Shown: positions 1-9,251, counted from the stretch's first letter. The stretch is DNA of 43,197 nt from Chloroflexota bacterium (GCA_012522475.1 JAAYKH010000027.1:1-43197); one strand, 5' to 3'. The notes: generated from the sequence alone by a model not told the origin. Program-made: numbers and translations.

Positions 1-2
1 AA

Positions 3-431
3 TCAAATCAGTGGTGGGTTAATATCGAGATTAAAGATGTCAGCGGGACCCCGGCAGATGCTGTGATCGTCTCGGAGGTGGTTAAGCTGGTTGAGACCCT
101 GGGGATGGAAGACCAGGTGCTGATTTCATCTTTTAATTGGGATTACCTTCGCCAGGTAAAGGCATTGAATCCAAACCTGGCGACGGGTGTGTTGGCACAT
201 AAAATTATTGAAGACCCCTTAGCGTTGATGGAGGAACTTGACGCACAGGCGTTTCATCCTGGGTTTAAGGTGACGCTATCTGCGCAGGTTAAGTTACTGT
301 GTGAGAACGGCTATGACGTCAATGTGTGGACCGTAAATGACGTTTCAGAAATGAAACAGCTGCTCGACATGGGTGTGACGGGCATTATTACGGATTTTCC
401 TCAATATTTACACCCCATTCTGCATCCCTAA
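3..431 (+). CDS. Glycerophosphodiester phosphodiesterase, C-terminal part (gene starts before window)
   Basis: This is the 3' end of an open frame that enters from outside the window; an internal GTG at 63 should not be read as the start. The visible 142 residues look like the C-terminal half of a GDPD-family TIM barrel. They include the strand NIEIK with the usual catalytic glutamate, the segment VLISSFNWDYL, and the closing motifs NVWTVND and GVTGIITDFP. The family hydrolyses glycerophosphodiesters to glycerol-3-phosphate and an alcohol. The N-terminal HRG..ENT motif lies outside the window, so activity cannot be judged. The assignment rests on the typical final strands of the family. Confidence 0.85.
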   Translation, partial: SNQWWVNIEIKDVSGTPADAVIVSEVVKLVETLGMEDQVLISSFNWDYLRQVKALNPNLATGVLAHKIIEDPLALMEELDAQAFHPGFKVTLSAQVKLLCENGYDVNVWTVNDVSEMKQLLDMGVTGIITDFPQYLHPILHP

Positions 432-702
432 TAAAACGGGTATCGGTACGGTAAGGCGCAGCGGATGACGCGTGTAAAGCATTATAATCGTTATCTTCAG
501 GCTCGTTCGGTTTCTATTTCGAACCCGCTGAACTCGCGGCCAACCATGAAGAGGCATTTGTATTGAATGACAGTAACTTGTTTTCCATCTTTACGGTTTA
601 GTATCGTGATCGTTTAGCTGCCTTTAGGCTTTCATTCCTGAGCCTGCATAATTTCGTGTTAAAATTGCCCTATTGTCTGGATCATCGAATCGGGGAGTGC
701 TT

Positions 703-2223
703 ATGCTTGCTCGTGTCTATTCATGTGCAGTAATCGGCCTGGACGGCGTTGTCGTTGAAGTGGAAGTTGACACGGGCGGCGGGTTACCTAAAATGGTGAT
801 TGTCGGCTTGCCGGATACGGCAGTTCAGGAGAGCCGTGAACGCGTACAATCGGCGGTGAAGAATGCCGGATATTATTACCCGAGAAGGCGGATCACGGTT
901 AATCTGGCGCCGGCCTCGGTGCGCAAAGAAGGCCCGGTTTACGACCTGCCGATCGCAGTAGGGGTGTTAATCGCGACCAATCAGCTTGATCCCGCGGCAG
1001 TGGAGAACACATTGATTATTGGGGAATTATCGCTGGATGGTGGCGTCAGGCATGTTAAGGGTGTGCTGCCGATGGCTGCCCTGGCCAGGCAGGCTGGCTA
1101 TCGTACCGTGGTGGTTCCCGAGGTGGACGCACCCGAAGCAGCCCTGATTCCGGGGATTACGGTGATCCCAGCACCCACGCTGAATGCACTTTACGATCAC
1201 CTGACAGGCATAGCACTGATTACACCTGCTGAACCACCCGAGCACGACCCGGAAGAAATCCTGGTAGAGACGGACTTCAGCGAGATCAAGGGTCAGGAGC
1301 ATGTCAAACGCGCCCTGGAGGTGGCCGCCGCGGGTGGACACAACCTGTTGATGATCGGTCCGCCTGGCTCGGGAAAAACCTTGATGGCACGCGCGTTGCC
1401 CTCGATCTTGCCCAGGATGACAATCGATGAGGAACTGGATGTGACTCGTATCTACAGTGTGGCCGACCTTCTGCCCTCAGACGTCCCGCTGATTCGTGCC
1501 AGGCCTTTCCGTGCGCCGCACCACACCATCAGCCACGCCGGGTTGGTAGGCGGTGGCAACTGGCCGCATCCGGGTGAGATCAGCCTTGCGCACAGAGGCG
1601 GGCTCTTTCTGGATGAGTTGCCTGAATTCAGCTCGAAAGTCCTGGAGGTGCTGCGCCAACCGCTGGAAGATAAGGTGGTTACAATCAGCCGTGCCCAGGG
1701 GTCGGTGACCTTCCCGGCTAATTTTCAACTGGCAGCAGCGATGAACCCCTGTCCGTGCGGGTATTTTGGAGACCCAACGCGACCCTGCACTTGTTCCTCG
1801 ACCACGGTGACACGCTACCAGAAGCGGATTTCTGGTCCGCTGATGGATCGTATTGATATCCATATGCAGGTGCCGCGGGTGGAATATGCCAAGCTGCGCG
1901 ATATGAAACCGGGGGAAAGGTCAGCAGAGGTGCGAAAGCGGGTGGAGGCCGCCCGCAAACGTCAACGAGAGCGGTTCGCCGGAACGACAATTGCCAGCAA
2001 TGCCGACATGCATCCGGCACAGATTCGTAAATTCTGTGCTTTGGATGATGCCTGCCAGGCGCTGATGAAAACCGCTATGCGTCAACTACAGCTGACGGCG
2101 CGAGCTTATCACCGGGTGTTGAAGCTCAGTCGAACCATTGCGGATTTGTCGGAGTCGGAGGCGATCACGCAGGTGCATTTGGCGGAAGCATTACAATATC
2201 GCCCCAAGCTGGAGCTGATGTAA
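703..2223 (+). CDS. yifB: YifB/ComM family Mg-chelatase-like AAA+ ATPase
   Basis: A 506-residue protein of full family length. It has an N-terminal ChlI/Lon-like domain beginning LARVYSCAVIGLDG, a Mg-chelatase AAA+ core with Walker A GPPGSGKT at residues 219-226, and a C-terminal helical domain. A CPC...CTC cluster (C350, C352, C362, C364) is typical of this family and may bind zinc. In naturally competent bacteria the homologue ComM is a hexameric branch-migration helicase used in transformation; a role here is inferred from family only. The ATG at 703 is chosen over an upstream in-frame TTG at 673 because CGGGGAG lies five bases before it and the family starts at this point. Confidence 0.93.
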   Translation: MLARVYSCAVIGLDGVVVEVEVDTGGGLPKMVIVGLPDTAVQESRERVQSAVKNAGYYYPRRRITVNLAPASVRKEGPVYDLPIAVGVLIATNQLDPAAVENTLIIGELSLDGGVRHVKGVLPMAALARQAGYRTVVVPEVDAPEAALIPGITVIPAPTLNALYDHLTGIALITPAEPPEHDPEEILVETDFSEIKGQEHVKRALEVAAAGGHNLLMIGPPGSGKTLMARALPSILPRMTIDEELDVTRIYSVADLLPSDVPLIRARPFRAPHHTISHAGLVGGGNWPHPGEISLAHRGGLFLDELPEFSSKVLEVLRQPLEDKVVTISRAQGSVTFPANFQLAAAMNPCPCGYFGDPTRPCTCSSTTVTRYQKRISGPLMDRIDIHMQVPRVEYAKLRDMKPGERSAEVRKRVEAARKRQRERFAGTTIASNADMHPAQIRKFCALDDACQALMKTAMRQLQLTARAYHRVLKLSRTIADLSESEAITQVHLAEALQYRPKLELM

Positions 2224-2362
2224 ATTCGTTTCACAACTGCATCTTGACAAAGTATGCGCATTAATATTTAATGATAGCAGAAGTACCAAGCGTCAAAAAA
2301 ACAGCTATTCATTAACCCCTATATCTTTAAATGTTGCCAACTTATCACCTGGAGGTGCTGCC

Positions 2363-2881
2363 GTGAACTTTCTTCCTAATAATAATCAATCAGAAATGAT
2401 CTGCTTTGGTTTGTCTGCTCTGGCATTCGGCTTTTTTGGAATATTTTTATTGATTTACTATTTTCGTACCAAGAAAAAAACCAAGAAAAGCATGACCTGG
2501 CCGTCTGTTGAAGGCAAGATCACTGGGCAGAGGGTGGAGAGGGAAGAGGTTTTCGATGATGACGGCCTGCGTGTCGTTTATCGGCCTGAGGTTTATTATC
2601 ATTATATAGTTGATTAAATATCTTATACAGGCTCGCGCATCGACTTTGGCAATGTGCCCAGTTTTGGCGCTCGAAAGAAAGCTGAAGCGTACCTGGAACC
2701 TTATCCTGAAGAGCAGGTTGTAACAGTTTTTTATAACCCAGATGATCCCCAGGATGCTGTACTTTCACAGACCATGCAGAAAATGGTGTGGGGACTGGTC
2801 GTTGGTATTTTGACGTTGGTCGTGAGTATTGCTGTATTTTGTGCTGCTGCAATAGGCGTGTTTAAAGCATTTTTTCAATAA
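2363..2881 (+). pseudogene. DUF3592-type membrane protein interrupted by an in-frame TAA
   Basis: A GTG start follows GGAGGTG at good spacing. The first 84 residues hold one membrane segment (LAFGFFGIFLLIYYF) and the start of a DUF3592-like domain with W-PSVEGKITG and YRPEVYYHYIVD. A TAA at 2615-2617 then stops translation, but the same frame continues at once with ISYTGSRIDFG, a Tyr-Pro...VTVFYNPDDP block and a second membrane helix. Together these make one ordinary domain flanked by two helices. Function of the family is unknown. The gene is probably a recent pseudogene, although a sequence error or two separately made fragments cannot be excluded. Confidence 0.75.
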
Positions 2882-3091
2882 TATCGCGCGGCCGTTTTAT
2901 GCATCCCAGGTTTTGTGATAAATTTACAGTTTTGCACAAAACTTGATAACACCTCTGCGTAATTATGAAAGTAGAAAAGTTGATCCAGAGCGCTACCTTT
3001 TGCCTGGTGCAATTGCGCAACAAAAACCTGGTTGGGCAAGGTTCCTGGGCGTTTGAAATGAGGGGGCACAAAAATGCAGCGATGGTGTTGT

Positions 3092-4909
3092 TTAGGGGAA
3101 ACTTAAATCCATGATAAGGATGTAACCAATTACATTGGTGGTATCTTCCCGATGCTCAACCAGCACGCATTCTCTATTCAGGTCATCGAATACCCGATTG
3201 GGTATCGCAATCAGGGTAACCACATCACCCTCGGAGAGACGACCGGTGGCAGGAAAAGCCTCATAGCAAGACTGGCGAACAAAGAGATTGCGCAAAACTG
3301 TACCTGTGATGATGGGCGTGGGTGAGGGTGTGTAGTAGGGCGTTTCTGTGGCCGTGGGCCCTGGTGTTGCGGTTTCTGTAGGCGTTGGGGTGATGGTGCC
3401 GGTAGGGGTGAGGCTGGCCGTGATCGTCGGCGATGGGGTGCGGGCAAGTTGATGGTTGCGAACGGCTCCAGCGATTCCTCGTCCCCCAAACCACAAAGCC
3501 AAACTTATCAGGGTCAACGCGATCGTACCGCCGCCAAATAGAGAAACATAATACCAACGGAGCTTGCGTTTAAGTCCCAATACATTTGGGTCCTGTGGAA
3601 AGCGCTTGCGGACTTGCTCGCTGATTAGGAAGGCGTCACGCGGGAAGAAACGACTTTCTTCGGTTAAGGATTCACCGGCTCGATCGAGGCTGTTTTCCAG
3701 TACCTGCATCTCTGCCTGGGCGTTTTGAATATCTGCCTCCAGTGTGCGAAGTAATGGATTTTCCGGCTGAAGAATTTGCAGGGTGGCGAGCCCCTGTTCG
3801 GAGGCCGTGTAGGCCTCTATAGCGATTTTGAGGCTGCTAGCTGATTCTGCCTGGCGTATCTGGCGCTGGATGTATTCGATTAAGGATGCGACCACATTTG
3901 GGAGAATGACTTCCAGGCGGCTGCGCAGGCGTGAGATGCGGGGGATTTCACTATATTTGATGGACAACCGATCTAATTCCTGGCGGGTGTCGGCTAAGAT
4001 TTCCGGGGGGACGCTTCCACTCAGGTTGACGACATCGGCAATTTGATCGAGCGTCATCAGGTCTGCACGAATTTCGGCAGCTTTGTCCACATATTCTGGC
4101 AAAACAACCGCGCTGGCTGCCGCTTGAATTTTGGAAAGCCCGCCCTGAAGGTCACCCTGGGCCAATAAACCAAGGCCTTCCTGGTAAACCTCGTGCGCTT
4201 GCATTTGGTTTTCCAGGTCTTGGCGAAGTTCTTCACCTTCACGCCAGCGACTGATGCCAGCTTCCTTCAGGCTGGCGAAGGCTTCATCCAGGTAATCCAA
4301 TGCGGTCTGATAGCGAAAGACGCGGGCTGCAGATTGGGCTTTGCCGAACGCTTTACCGGCGTTGGGAGGCAATGCCACGGAGGGGATATTGCCAGAACGT
4401 AAGAATTCTTCCGCTTCATCACGATGTTCCTGAGCCCGCGACCACGCAGGTTCAATCTCAAGGACTTTTTCATACAGAGGAATTGCCTTTTGATAATTAC
4501 CGGCATAGAAGGCTTCCTCCGCTTCATCCATTAATGCATCGGCTCTCGGGTTGTGGCTGGCGGGCAGAAAGCTCTTGAGCGGGTCATAAGCGTCATCTTC
4601 GCCCAGTTGGGGTGAAACCGCAGGCACATCAACCTCCATTGGGGTGGGTACCTGTGAGGCTTGTTCGGGTATTTCATTGGCAGTCTGAGCCTGAGCCTCT
4701 GCCAGGCGCCGCGAACGCTCGCGTCGCACTTCTCGCAGTAAACGATGAGCGTGTTCAAGGTCAGTCGTTTCGATCGGTTCAGAAATCCGTTCGGTGGCTA
4801 AGGCCTCAAGGTAGGCGCTGAGCGCGTTTTCTGTTTCCATTAACGCCTGGTCTGTGGGCTGTTCCTGATTAAGGATGTCCTTTGCTTTGATGATTAGATC
4901 AATGAGCAT
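3092..4909 (-). CDS. TPR-containing membrane protein with extracytoplasmic SH3-like domain
   Basis: A 605-residue protein. Residues about 1-75 are helical. A TPR-like pair follows at about 120-165 (ADALMDEAEEAFYAGNYQKA and the next helix), then a long helical, partly coiled-coil region to about 440. There is one membrane segment at about 451-475 (LFGGGTIALTLISLALWFGG), a Thr/Pro-rich linker of about 45 residues, and a C-terminal SH3b-like domain (GDVVTLIAIPN, VIGYILI). The expected topology is TPR part in the cytoplasm and SH3-like part outside. It is the last gene of a probable operon, 21 bases after a kinase-like gene, with AAGGAAA before its ATG. It may scaffold or sense for the two kinases; that is inference from order and architecture. 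Confidence 0.7.
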   Translation of the reverse strand: MLIDLIIKAKDILNQEQPTDQALMETENALSAYLEALATERISEPIETTDLEHAHRLLREVRRERSRRLAEAQAQTANEIPEQASQVPTPMEVDVPAVSPQLGEDDAYDPLKSFLPASHNPRADALMDEAEEAFYAGNYQKAIPLYEKVLEIEPAWSRAQEHRDEAEEFLRSGNIPSVALPPNAGKAFGKAQSAARVFRYQTALDYLDEAFASLKEAGISRWREGEELRQDLENQMQAHEVYQEGLGLLAQGDLQGGLSKIQAAASAVVLPEYVDKAAEIRADLMTLDQIADVVNLSGSVPPEILADTRQELDRLSIKYSEIPRISRLRSRLEVILPNVVASLIEYIQRQIRQAESASSLKIAIEAYTASEQGLATLQILQPENPLLRTLEADIQNAQAEMQVLENSLDRAGESLTEESRFFPRDAFLISEQVRKRFPQDPNVLGLKRKLRWYYVSLFGGGTIALTLISLALWFGGRGIAGAVRNHQLARTPSPTITASLTPTGTITPTPTETATPGPTATETPYYTPSPTPIITGTVLRNLFVRQSCYEAFPATGRLSEGDVVTLIAIPNRVFDDLNRECVLVEHREDTTNVIGYILIMDLSFP

Positions 4910-4930
4910 GGGTTTCCTTTCTTAAAAAGA

Positions 4931-5947
4931 TCAAGCATTGGATGAACGTGTCTGATAAAGCCAACGCAGGTCATTCTCCAATTCCTGTGCTGTGCGGTAC
5001 TCACCCTGAAGAGCTTTGGCGAGCATGTCCATTTCATCTTCATTAAGCCGTTTGTGATCATCATAAGTCCACACCGGCTCGTAACTCTCCGGTGCATTCT
5101 GGATGTCTTCGGGCTTGTTGGGGCCAACATTCACCGAACCAGGCGCCTGCCGCCCGGTCAGCATGTGATGGAGGGCACGGGCGCTAAACTGGAGCAGGTC
5201 GAATGTGAACATAGCGTGATGATCATCATTTGATATTTGGCGTCCAATATTCCAATCGAGGGCAAAGACCTGCTGGCGGGGGTCATTCCAGTAATAGTGG
5301 ATCACCTTGTGGTCGAGGTAAACAATGTCTCGCTCATGGGCAGCCTGGATGATCTGGCAGATTTGTGAGCCTGCCTGGAGGGCCTGGCTGACCGGAAAGG
5401 TGCGGCGGAATTCACCGCGTGTATACCCGGCATCACAACGCAGGTAGAGGTTATCCTCCCACCGTCGGGGTAAGACGATGAATGGTAGCCATGCTTTGGC
5501 TGTCCGGGCCTCAAGTTCTGATAAGAAGTCTGAAACCTCATCCGGTGAAAAGAGATCCATTTCACCATGCAGGTGGCTGGCTGAGGCCTTTGTTTCAAGT
5601 GTTGTGGTCAGAGGGGGGATTTCACCTGGCCAGGTTCCGCCAGTCACCTGCATAAAGCCTAACGCTTTCATGGGGGTGACTCCTGGTACATCTCGCATGA
5701 GGTCTAAAATACGAACCTCATTTCTGAACAAAGGCAGGGCGTAGTGTCGCTTGTCCGGCCGCATGACCTTGATGGCCGGGTAGTTAACATATTCACCGGC
5801 TAAATCGTCGTATTTCAGAAGGAATACCCGGGCTGATGAGCCGGCTGCTTCAGGCACTGCGTAATCGTATAAGCCCGCAGAAAGCCAGGTATCCAGCGGC
5901 TCGGTTAGTTTAATAGGTTGATCTGGCCCAAAAGTTTTGGTTTCCAT
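4931..5947 (-). CDS. Divergent protein-kinase-like protein (second of pair)
   Basis: A 338-residue cytoplasmic protein with a kinase-like fold. It shows AIKVM as the beta-3 lysine strand, NEVRILDLM as helix C, and a catalytic loop YLDHKVIHYYW with D212 and K214 kept but H217 where the usual Asn would be. LDWN at 230-233 stands where DFG is expected. The glycine-rich loop is poor (GSSARVF). Its loop and the 19-residue gap between D212 and D231 match the neighbouring kinase-like protein exactly. The ATG at 5947 is preferred over an in-frame TTG at 5983 because AGGA lies upstream of it. The substrate is unknown, and it could be a phosphotransferase or a pseudokinase. Confidence 0.65.
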   Translation of the reverse strand: METKTFGPDQPIKLTEPLDTWLSAGLYDYAVPEAAGSSARVFLLKYDDLAGEYVNYPAIKVMRPDKRHYALPLFRNEVRILDLMRDVPGVTPMKALGFMQVTGGTWPGEIPPLTTTLETKASASHLHGEMDLFSPDEVSDFLSELEARTAKAWLPFIVLPRRWEDNLYLRCDAGYTRGEFRRTFPVSQALQAGSQICQIIQAAHERDIVYLDHKVIHYYWNDPRQQVFALDWNIGRQISNDDHHAMFTFDLLQFSARALHHMLTGRQAPGSVNVGPNKPEDIQNAPESYEPVWTYDDHKRLNEDEMDMLAKALQGEYRTAQELENDLRWLYQTRSSNA

Positions 5948-6068
5948 GATTTTTAATCCTAATAGGTTTGGTGTTTTCTGCAAGTGTTGATTTTACCCGC
6001 CAGGCAAAGAATTGGCGCTCGGGTGACAAAGTTGTGGTTTGCGCGTAAGAGGTCGTTATCACCAGGAA

Positions 6069-7304
6069 TCAGCCGGATTGGCGTTTTTCGATCCTTTTTT
6101 TGGTAGAGCTGTTTTGCGATGTTTTGTTTGTCAACTCCATTTCGGCACGCTTGATCAGCTCACCAATCTTCATAGCGTTAAGGTTTTGCGCCTGGCAGGC
6201 GACGAGTTCGATGATCTGGTACACTGCTTCCCATTTTTTGTTCAGGGTGTTTTGGGCCAGGTCAGCGAAGGCTTTATGGGTAAGTACGTCCGTGTGCCGG
6301 CAGTATTCACGTAACAACTGCCAGCGACAATCTAGTACCTCACCGAACAGCTCAAATGTATGGGCAGTGGCACTGACCGCTGTCTGAATGTCGTTATCCG
6401 CCAGGGCGCCCTCCACAAGCTTTTGGCAGTATAGCAAAGCCTCATCATAAGCCCAGAGTGCGCCAATTGCCATAAGATTATTCCGATAAACTTTGATCTC
6501 TTTTAATCCACTTAGCGAGGGTTGCTGATCGAGCACCACGCGCATGAGCGATTTGTTTTCCATCAACTGCAGATCGACGACCTGCTGTTGGTAAGAAACC
6601 TGCCGGGCCAGTGCAGAGACATCGGAGGCATTCAGGGTTTTACCCTTGAACGTATCCCAGCCAAGGTCAGCATACAAGTCAGGGGCTGCGTTTTGCAGAA
6701 AGCTGCTCAGGGCGTCGATGATTTGCTGATAGTCTTGCCAACGGGTGTGTGTGGGTTGCCCCTGAGACTCGATGAAGATCGCGTTGCCCCAGTCGATCAC
6801 ATCGATAGTTTCGGTTGACGCATCCCAGTAAATATGTTCCAGTTTTACATCATTCCACATAACACCGGTTTTGTGTGCATGTGAAAACATGTCAAACAAA
6901 GCATCTAAAACTGTCATAATCACACGTTGCGGGAAAGGCTGGCTGGTTTTAAGTGTTTCAGCAAGTATCTCATTCAGGGCTTTACCGCGGGCAGTCTCGC
7001 TGATGATGAAGTAATTGGCTGTACCTCTTGTGAATTCAGGCGCCTGATCCAGTAAACGAGGTGGGTGCGCTTTTCCATCAGGGATGCCATCCAACAGTGC
7101 AAGGGCCTGTGCCTCTTGGGCAATCTGACCAGCCTGTCGTTGAATGGTACCGCCGGTGGCAATTTTGGCTGGCTTTTTTAATACACCCAAAACTTCGGGT
7201 TGATCCAGACGTGTGACAGTATACACCTCACCAGCGTCCCCGCTGCCAATTGGGCTATCACCAATCTGCCAGATATGGGCGATCCCCTGCACTGTAGTTG
7301 CCAA
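6069..7304 (-). CDS. Divergent Ser/Thr protein-kinase-like protein (first of pair)
   Basis: A 411-residue protein. The N-terminal 200 residues form a kinase-like domain with a glycine-rich loop (IGSGDAGEVYTV), the beta-3 strand VLGVLKKP, a helix-C glutamate, a catalytic loop WNDVKLEHIYWD (D152, K154, H157) and DWG at 171-173. The remaining half is helical and unrecognised. The metal-binding and catalytic Asp and Lys positions are present, so activity is plausible, but Asn and Phe of the usual DxKxxN and DFG are replaced. The start is read as TTG at 7304, behind GGAGAG; an in-frame GTG lies four codons later. It is the first gene of the kinase-kinase-TPR operon. Confidence 0.7.
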   Translation of the reverse strand: MATTVQGIAHIWQIGDSPIGSGDAGEVYTVTRLDQPEVLGVLKKPAKIATGGTIQRQAGQIAQEAQALALLDGIPDGKAHPPRLLDQAPEFTRGTANYFIISETARGKALNEILAETLKTSQPFPQRVIMTVLDALFDMFSHAHKTGVMWNDVKLEHIYWDASTETIDVIDWGNAIFIESQGQPTHTRWQDYQQIIDALSSFLQNAAPDLYADLGWDTFKGKTLNASDVSALARQVSYQQQVVDLQLMENKSLMRVVLDQQPSLSGLKEIKVYRNNLMAIGALWAYDEALLYCQKLVEGALADNDIQTAVSATAHTFELFGEVLDCRWQLLREYCRHTDVLTHKAFADLAQNTLNKKWEAVYQIIELVACQAQNLNAMKIGELIKRAEMELTNKTSQNSSTKKRIEKRQSG

Positions 7305-7425
7305 TTGCTCTCCAAGTATCTCCGTGAAACCTAACCCCTGATTTTACCTGAGATGGCTATAAATCTGAAGGCTGTGCATCTTTAGGATGGGAAAGAAAGG
7401 GGTCGGCATTTTTGATTGCTGTTTT

Positions 7426-7431
7426 ATTATA
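7426..7431 (-). promoter_or_regulatory. Candidate -10 box of the kinase-like operon
   Basis: On the minus strand this is a perfect TATAAT. No good -35 is visible at normal spacing; AATTTC lies 17 bases upstream. Transcription from here would leave a leader of about 115 bases before the TTG at 7304. No gene lies in the leader. Confidence 0.4.
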
Positions 7432-7466
7432 GTTCTAATCATTATTTTGAAATTCAAATTTATTGG

Positions 7467-7494
7467 TTGATGAAAAATAAATTGGTGATATGAT
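7467..7494 (+). promoter_or_regulatory. Candidate promoter of the HAD/PIG-L genes
   Basis: TTGATG at 7467-7472 and TATGAT at 7489-7494 are separated by 16 bases, about 80 bases before the HAD gene. It faces away from the kinase-operon -10. An inverted repeat, TTTGAA-A-TTCAAA at 7446-7458, sits between the two. Confidence 0.4.
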
Positions 7495-7573
7495 AAGGGG
7501 TGGTTTTTGCTCAGGCTTATCTGAGCTTTGACCTAAAAATACAAGAGAACGAGATGACAATAAGGAAAAAAGG

Positions 7574-8248
7574 ATGATTAAAGCTGTAATTTTTGACCTG
7601 GATGATTTAATGATCGATAGCGAGATCTATTATTTTGAAGCGATGGATCTCTTACTGAACAGACATGGAAAGAGCGCTCCGCAAGAATGGTTTGGCCCGA
7701 TGATCGGGTTGGACAATTATCAGTGTGCAGAATATGTGATTGAAAATGCCCAATTGCCCCTAACGCCTGTAGAATATATCAATGAAACACAAAATATCAT
7801 GATCGATTTTATACCCAAAATGGCTACGCCAAATCCCGGTTTGCTGGAATTGATTGATGACTTGCTTGGCTTAAATATGAAATTGGGCGTGGCTTCAAAC
7901 AGCTTTAGGACTTATGTAAGGCTTACCTTAGAAGAACTGGGTATTATTGATTTCTTTAGCTGTATTTTTTCGGCCGATGATGTTGTCGTAGGCAAGCCAG
8001 AGCCGGAAATTTATTTATTAGCGGCACAGTGCCTTGGCGTGCCGCCAAAGCATTGCTTGGCACTGGAGGATTCGCCTTCAGGAATGACGGCGGCGTTGGC
8101 AGCAGGTATGTCTTGTGTGGTGATTCCCAATTCGCACATCAAGGAAGCAGACTTTACTGGCGCCATGCATGTTTTCCAGTCTTTGGTGGAACTGCGTAAG
8201 ACGTTGCCTGCTGTTTTGAACAACCACAAGGGACGCATAAGCAGTTAA
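7574..8248 (+). CDS. HAD-superfamily hydrolase, beta-phosphoglucomutase/phosphatase type
   Basis: A 224-residue protein with all four HAD motifs: FDLDD with nucleophile D8 and acid/base D10, VASNS as motif II, GKPEPEIY carrying the motif III lysine, and LEDSPSGMTAA as motif IV. The helical insert between motifs I and II is the C1 cap of the phosphoglucomutase/phosphatase group. Such enzymes dephosphorylate or isomerise small phosphate esters; the substrate cannot be read from the sequence. A purine-rich Shine-Dalgarno region (AAGGAAAAAAGG) immediately precedes the ATG. It lies 76 bases before the PIG-L gene and may be co-transcribed with it. Confidence 0.88.
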   Translation: MIKAVIFDLDDLMIDSEIYYFEAMDLLLNRHGKSAPQEWFGPMIGLDNYQCAEYVIENAQLPLTPVEYINETQNIMIDFIPKMATPNPGLLELIDDLLGLNMKLGVASNSFRTYVRLTLEELGIIDFFSCIFSADDVVVGKPEPEIYLLAAQCLGVPPKHCLALEDSPSGMTAALAAGMSCVVIPNSHIKEADFTGAMHVFQSLVELRKTLPAVLNNHKGRISS

Positions 8249-8324
8249 GCGGTTAAAGAGCGTCCCTGTTCACTGTTAGATCGATTTGACTGGTAAAAAT
8301 ATCACATAATTTTTGAGGTGACGC

Positions 8325-9164
8325 ATGTTTAAAAACCCGCTTGCTAAAACTTATATACCTGACCAAACTTTGCGCAATCAAGCTCTTGAACGAACCACGC
8401 ATTTAGCGATCAGCGCACATCAGGATGACCTGGAGATCATCGCTGTTGACGGAATCTTGCATTGTTTTACGCACCCGGATGATTCATTTACGGGCGTTGT
8501 CATGACTGATGGGCGGGGCTCATCTCGGGCAGGGCGATATGCCGACTTCAGTGATGAAGAAATGATGCAGGTTCGATGGGTTGAACAAGAAAAGGCTGCC
8601 ATGGTGGGAAATTATGGCGCGATGATTGGATTGATGTACTCAAGTGAACAGATTAAAGATCGTTCCATTCAAGATCCGACGGATGATTTGGTGGCCTTAC
8701 TTCAGGTTGCAAAACCGAAGATCGTTTATACACACAACCTGGCTGATAAACACCCCACCCATATTGGCGTGGCGCTGCGTGTGGTCGAAGCAATTCGGCG
8801 GATTGAACCAGAGTCCAGGCCGGGTCAATTGCTGGGCGTCGAGGTTTGGCGGAATTTGGACTGGCTGTCCGATTCAGAGAAAGTTGTACTGGATTGCTCG
8901 GATCAGGTTAATTTGCAGGCTGCGTTGATTGGTGTCTTCGATTCTCAAATCAGCGGTGGTAAACGGTATGACCTGGCGATCATGGGGCGCAGAATGGCTA
9001 ACGCCACTTACTATCAATCACATCAGGTCGATGAAGCGACCCATCTAAATTTTGCGATGGATCTGACGCCACTGATCGAAGACGATCTCAGGGATGTCGT
9101 TGAATTTGTCAATGAGAAGTTGTTGAAGTTCCAGAAGGAAGTTATCGACCTTTTACGCGGATAG
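8325..9164 (+). CDS. PIG-L/LmbE family N-deacetylase-like protein
   Basis: A 279-residue protein with the PIG-L zinc motif AHQDDLE at residues 31-37 (family form HPDDxE) and the second metal site HPTHIG after THNLADK. Family members are zinc-dependent deacetylases acting on N-acetylglucosaminyl groups, as in MshB, BshB, LmbE-like and GlcNAc-PI de-N-acetylases. The segment GRGSSRAGRYADFSDEE is the loop between the metal sites. GAGGTG precedes the ATG. The substrate is unknown: no thiol-cofactor ligase is adjacent, and the only MshA-like glycosyltransferase is 13 kb away on the other strand. Confidence 0.85.
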   Translation: MFKNPLAKTYIPDQTLRNQALERTTHLAISAHQDDLEIIAVDGILHCFTHPDDSFTGVVMTDGRGSSRAGRYADFSDEEMMQVRWVEQEKAAMVGNYGAMIGLMYSSEQIKDRSIQDPTDDLVALLQVAKPKIVYTHNLADKHPTHIGVALRVVEAIRRIEPESRPGQLLGVEVWRNLDWLSDSEKVVLDCSDQVNLQAALIGVFDSQISGGKRYDLAIMGRRMANATYYQSHQVDEATHLNFAMDLTPLIEDDLRDVVEFVNEKLLKFQKEVIDLLRG

Positions 9165-9251
9165 ACCAGATTAACACGTTTGATCGTTTTGAGAAACTGC
9201 TGGTTTGCCAATACTGGTCGTTGACTGCATCTGTGATTGGGAGAACTTCCC

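Noticed and set aside
3300-3440. Low-complexity DNA as a repeat element
   Set aside because: It encodes the Thr/Pro-rich linker of the TPR protein and needs no other explanation.
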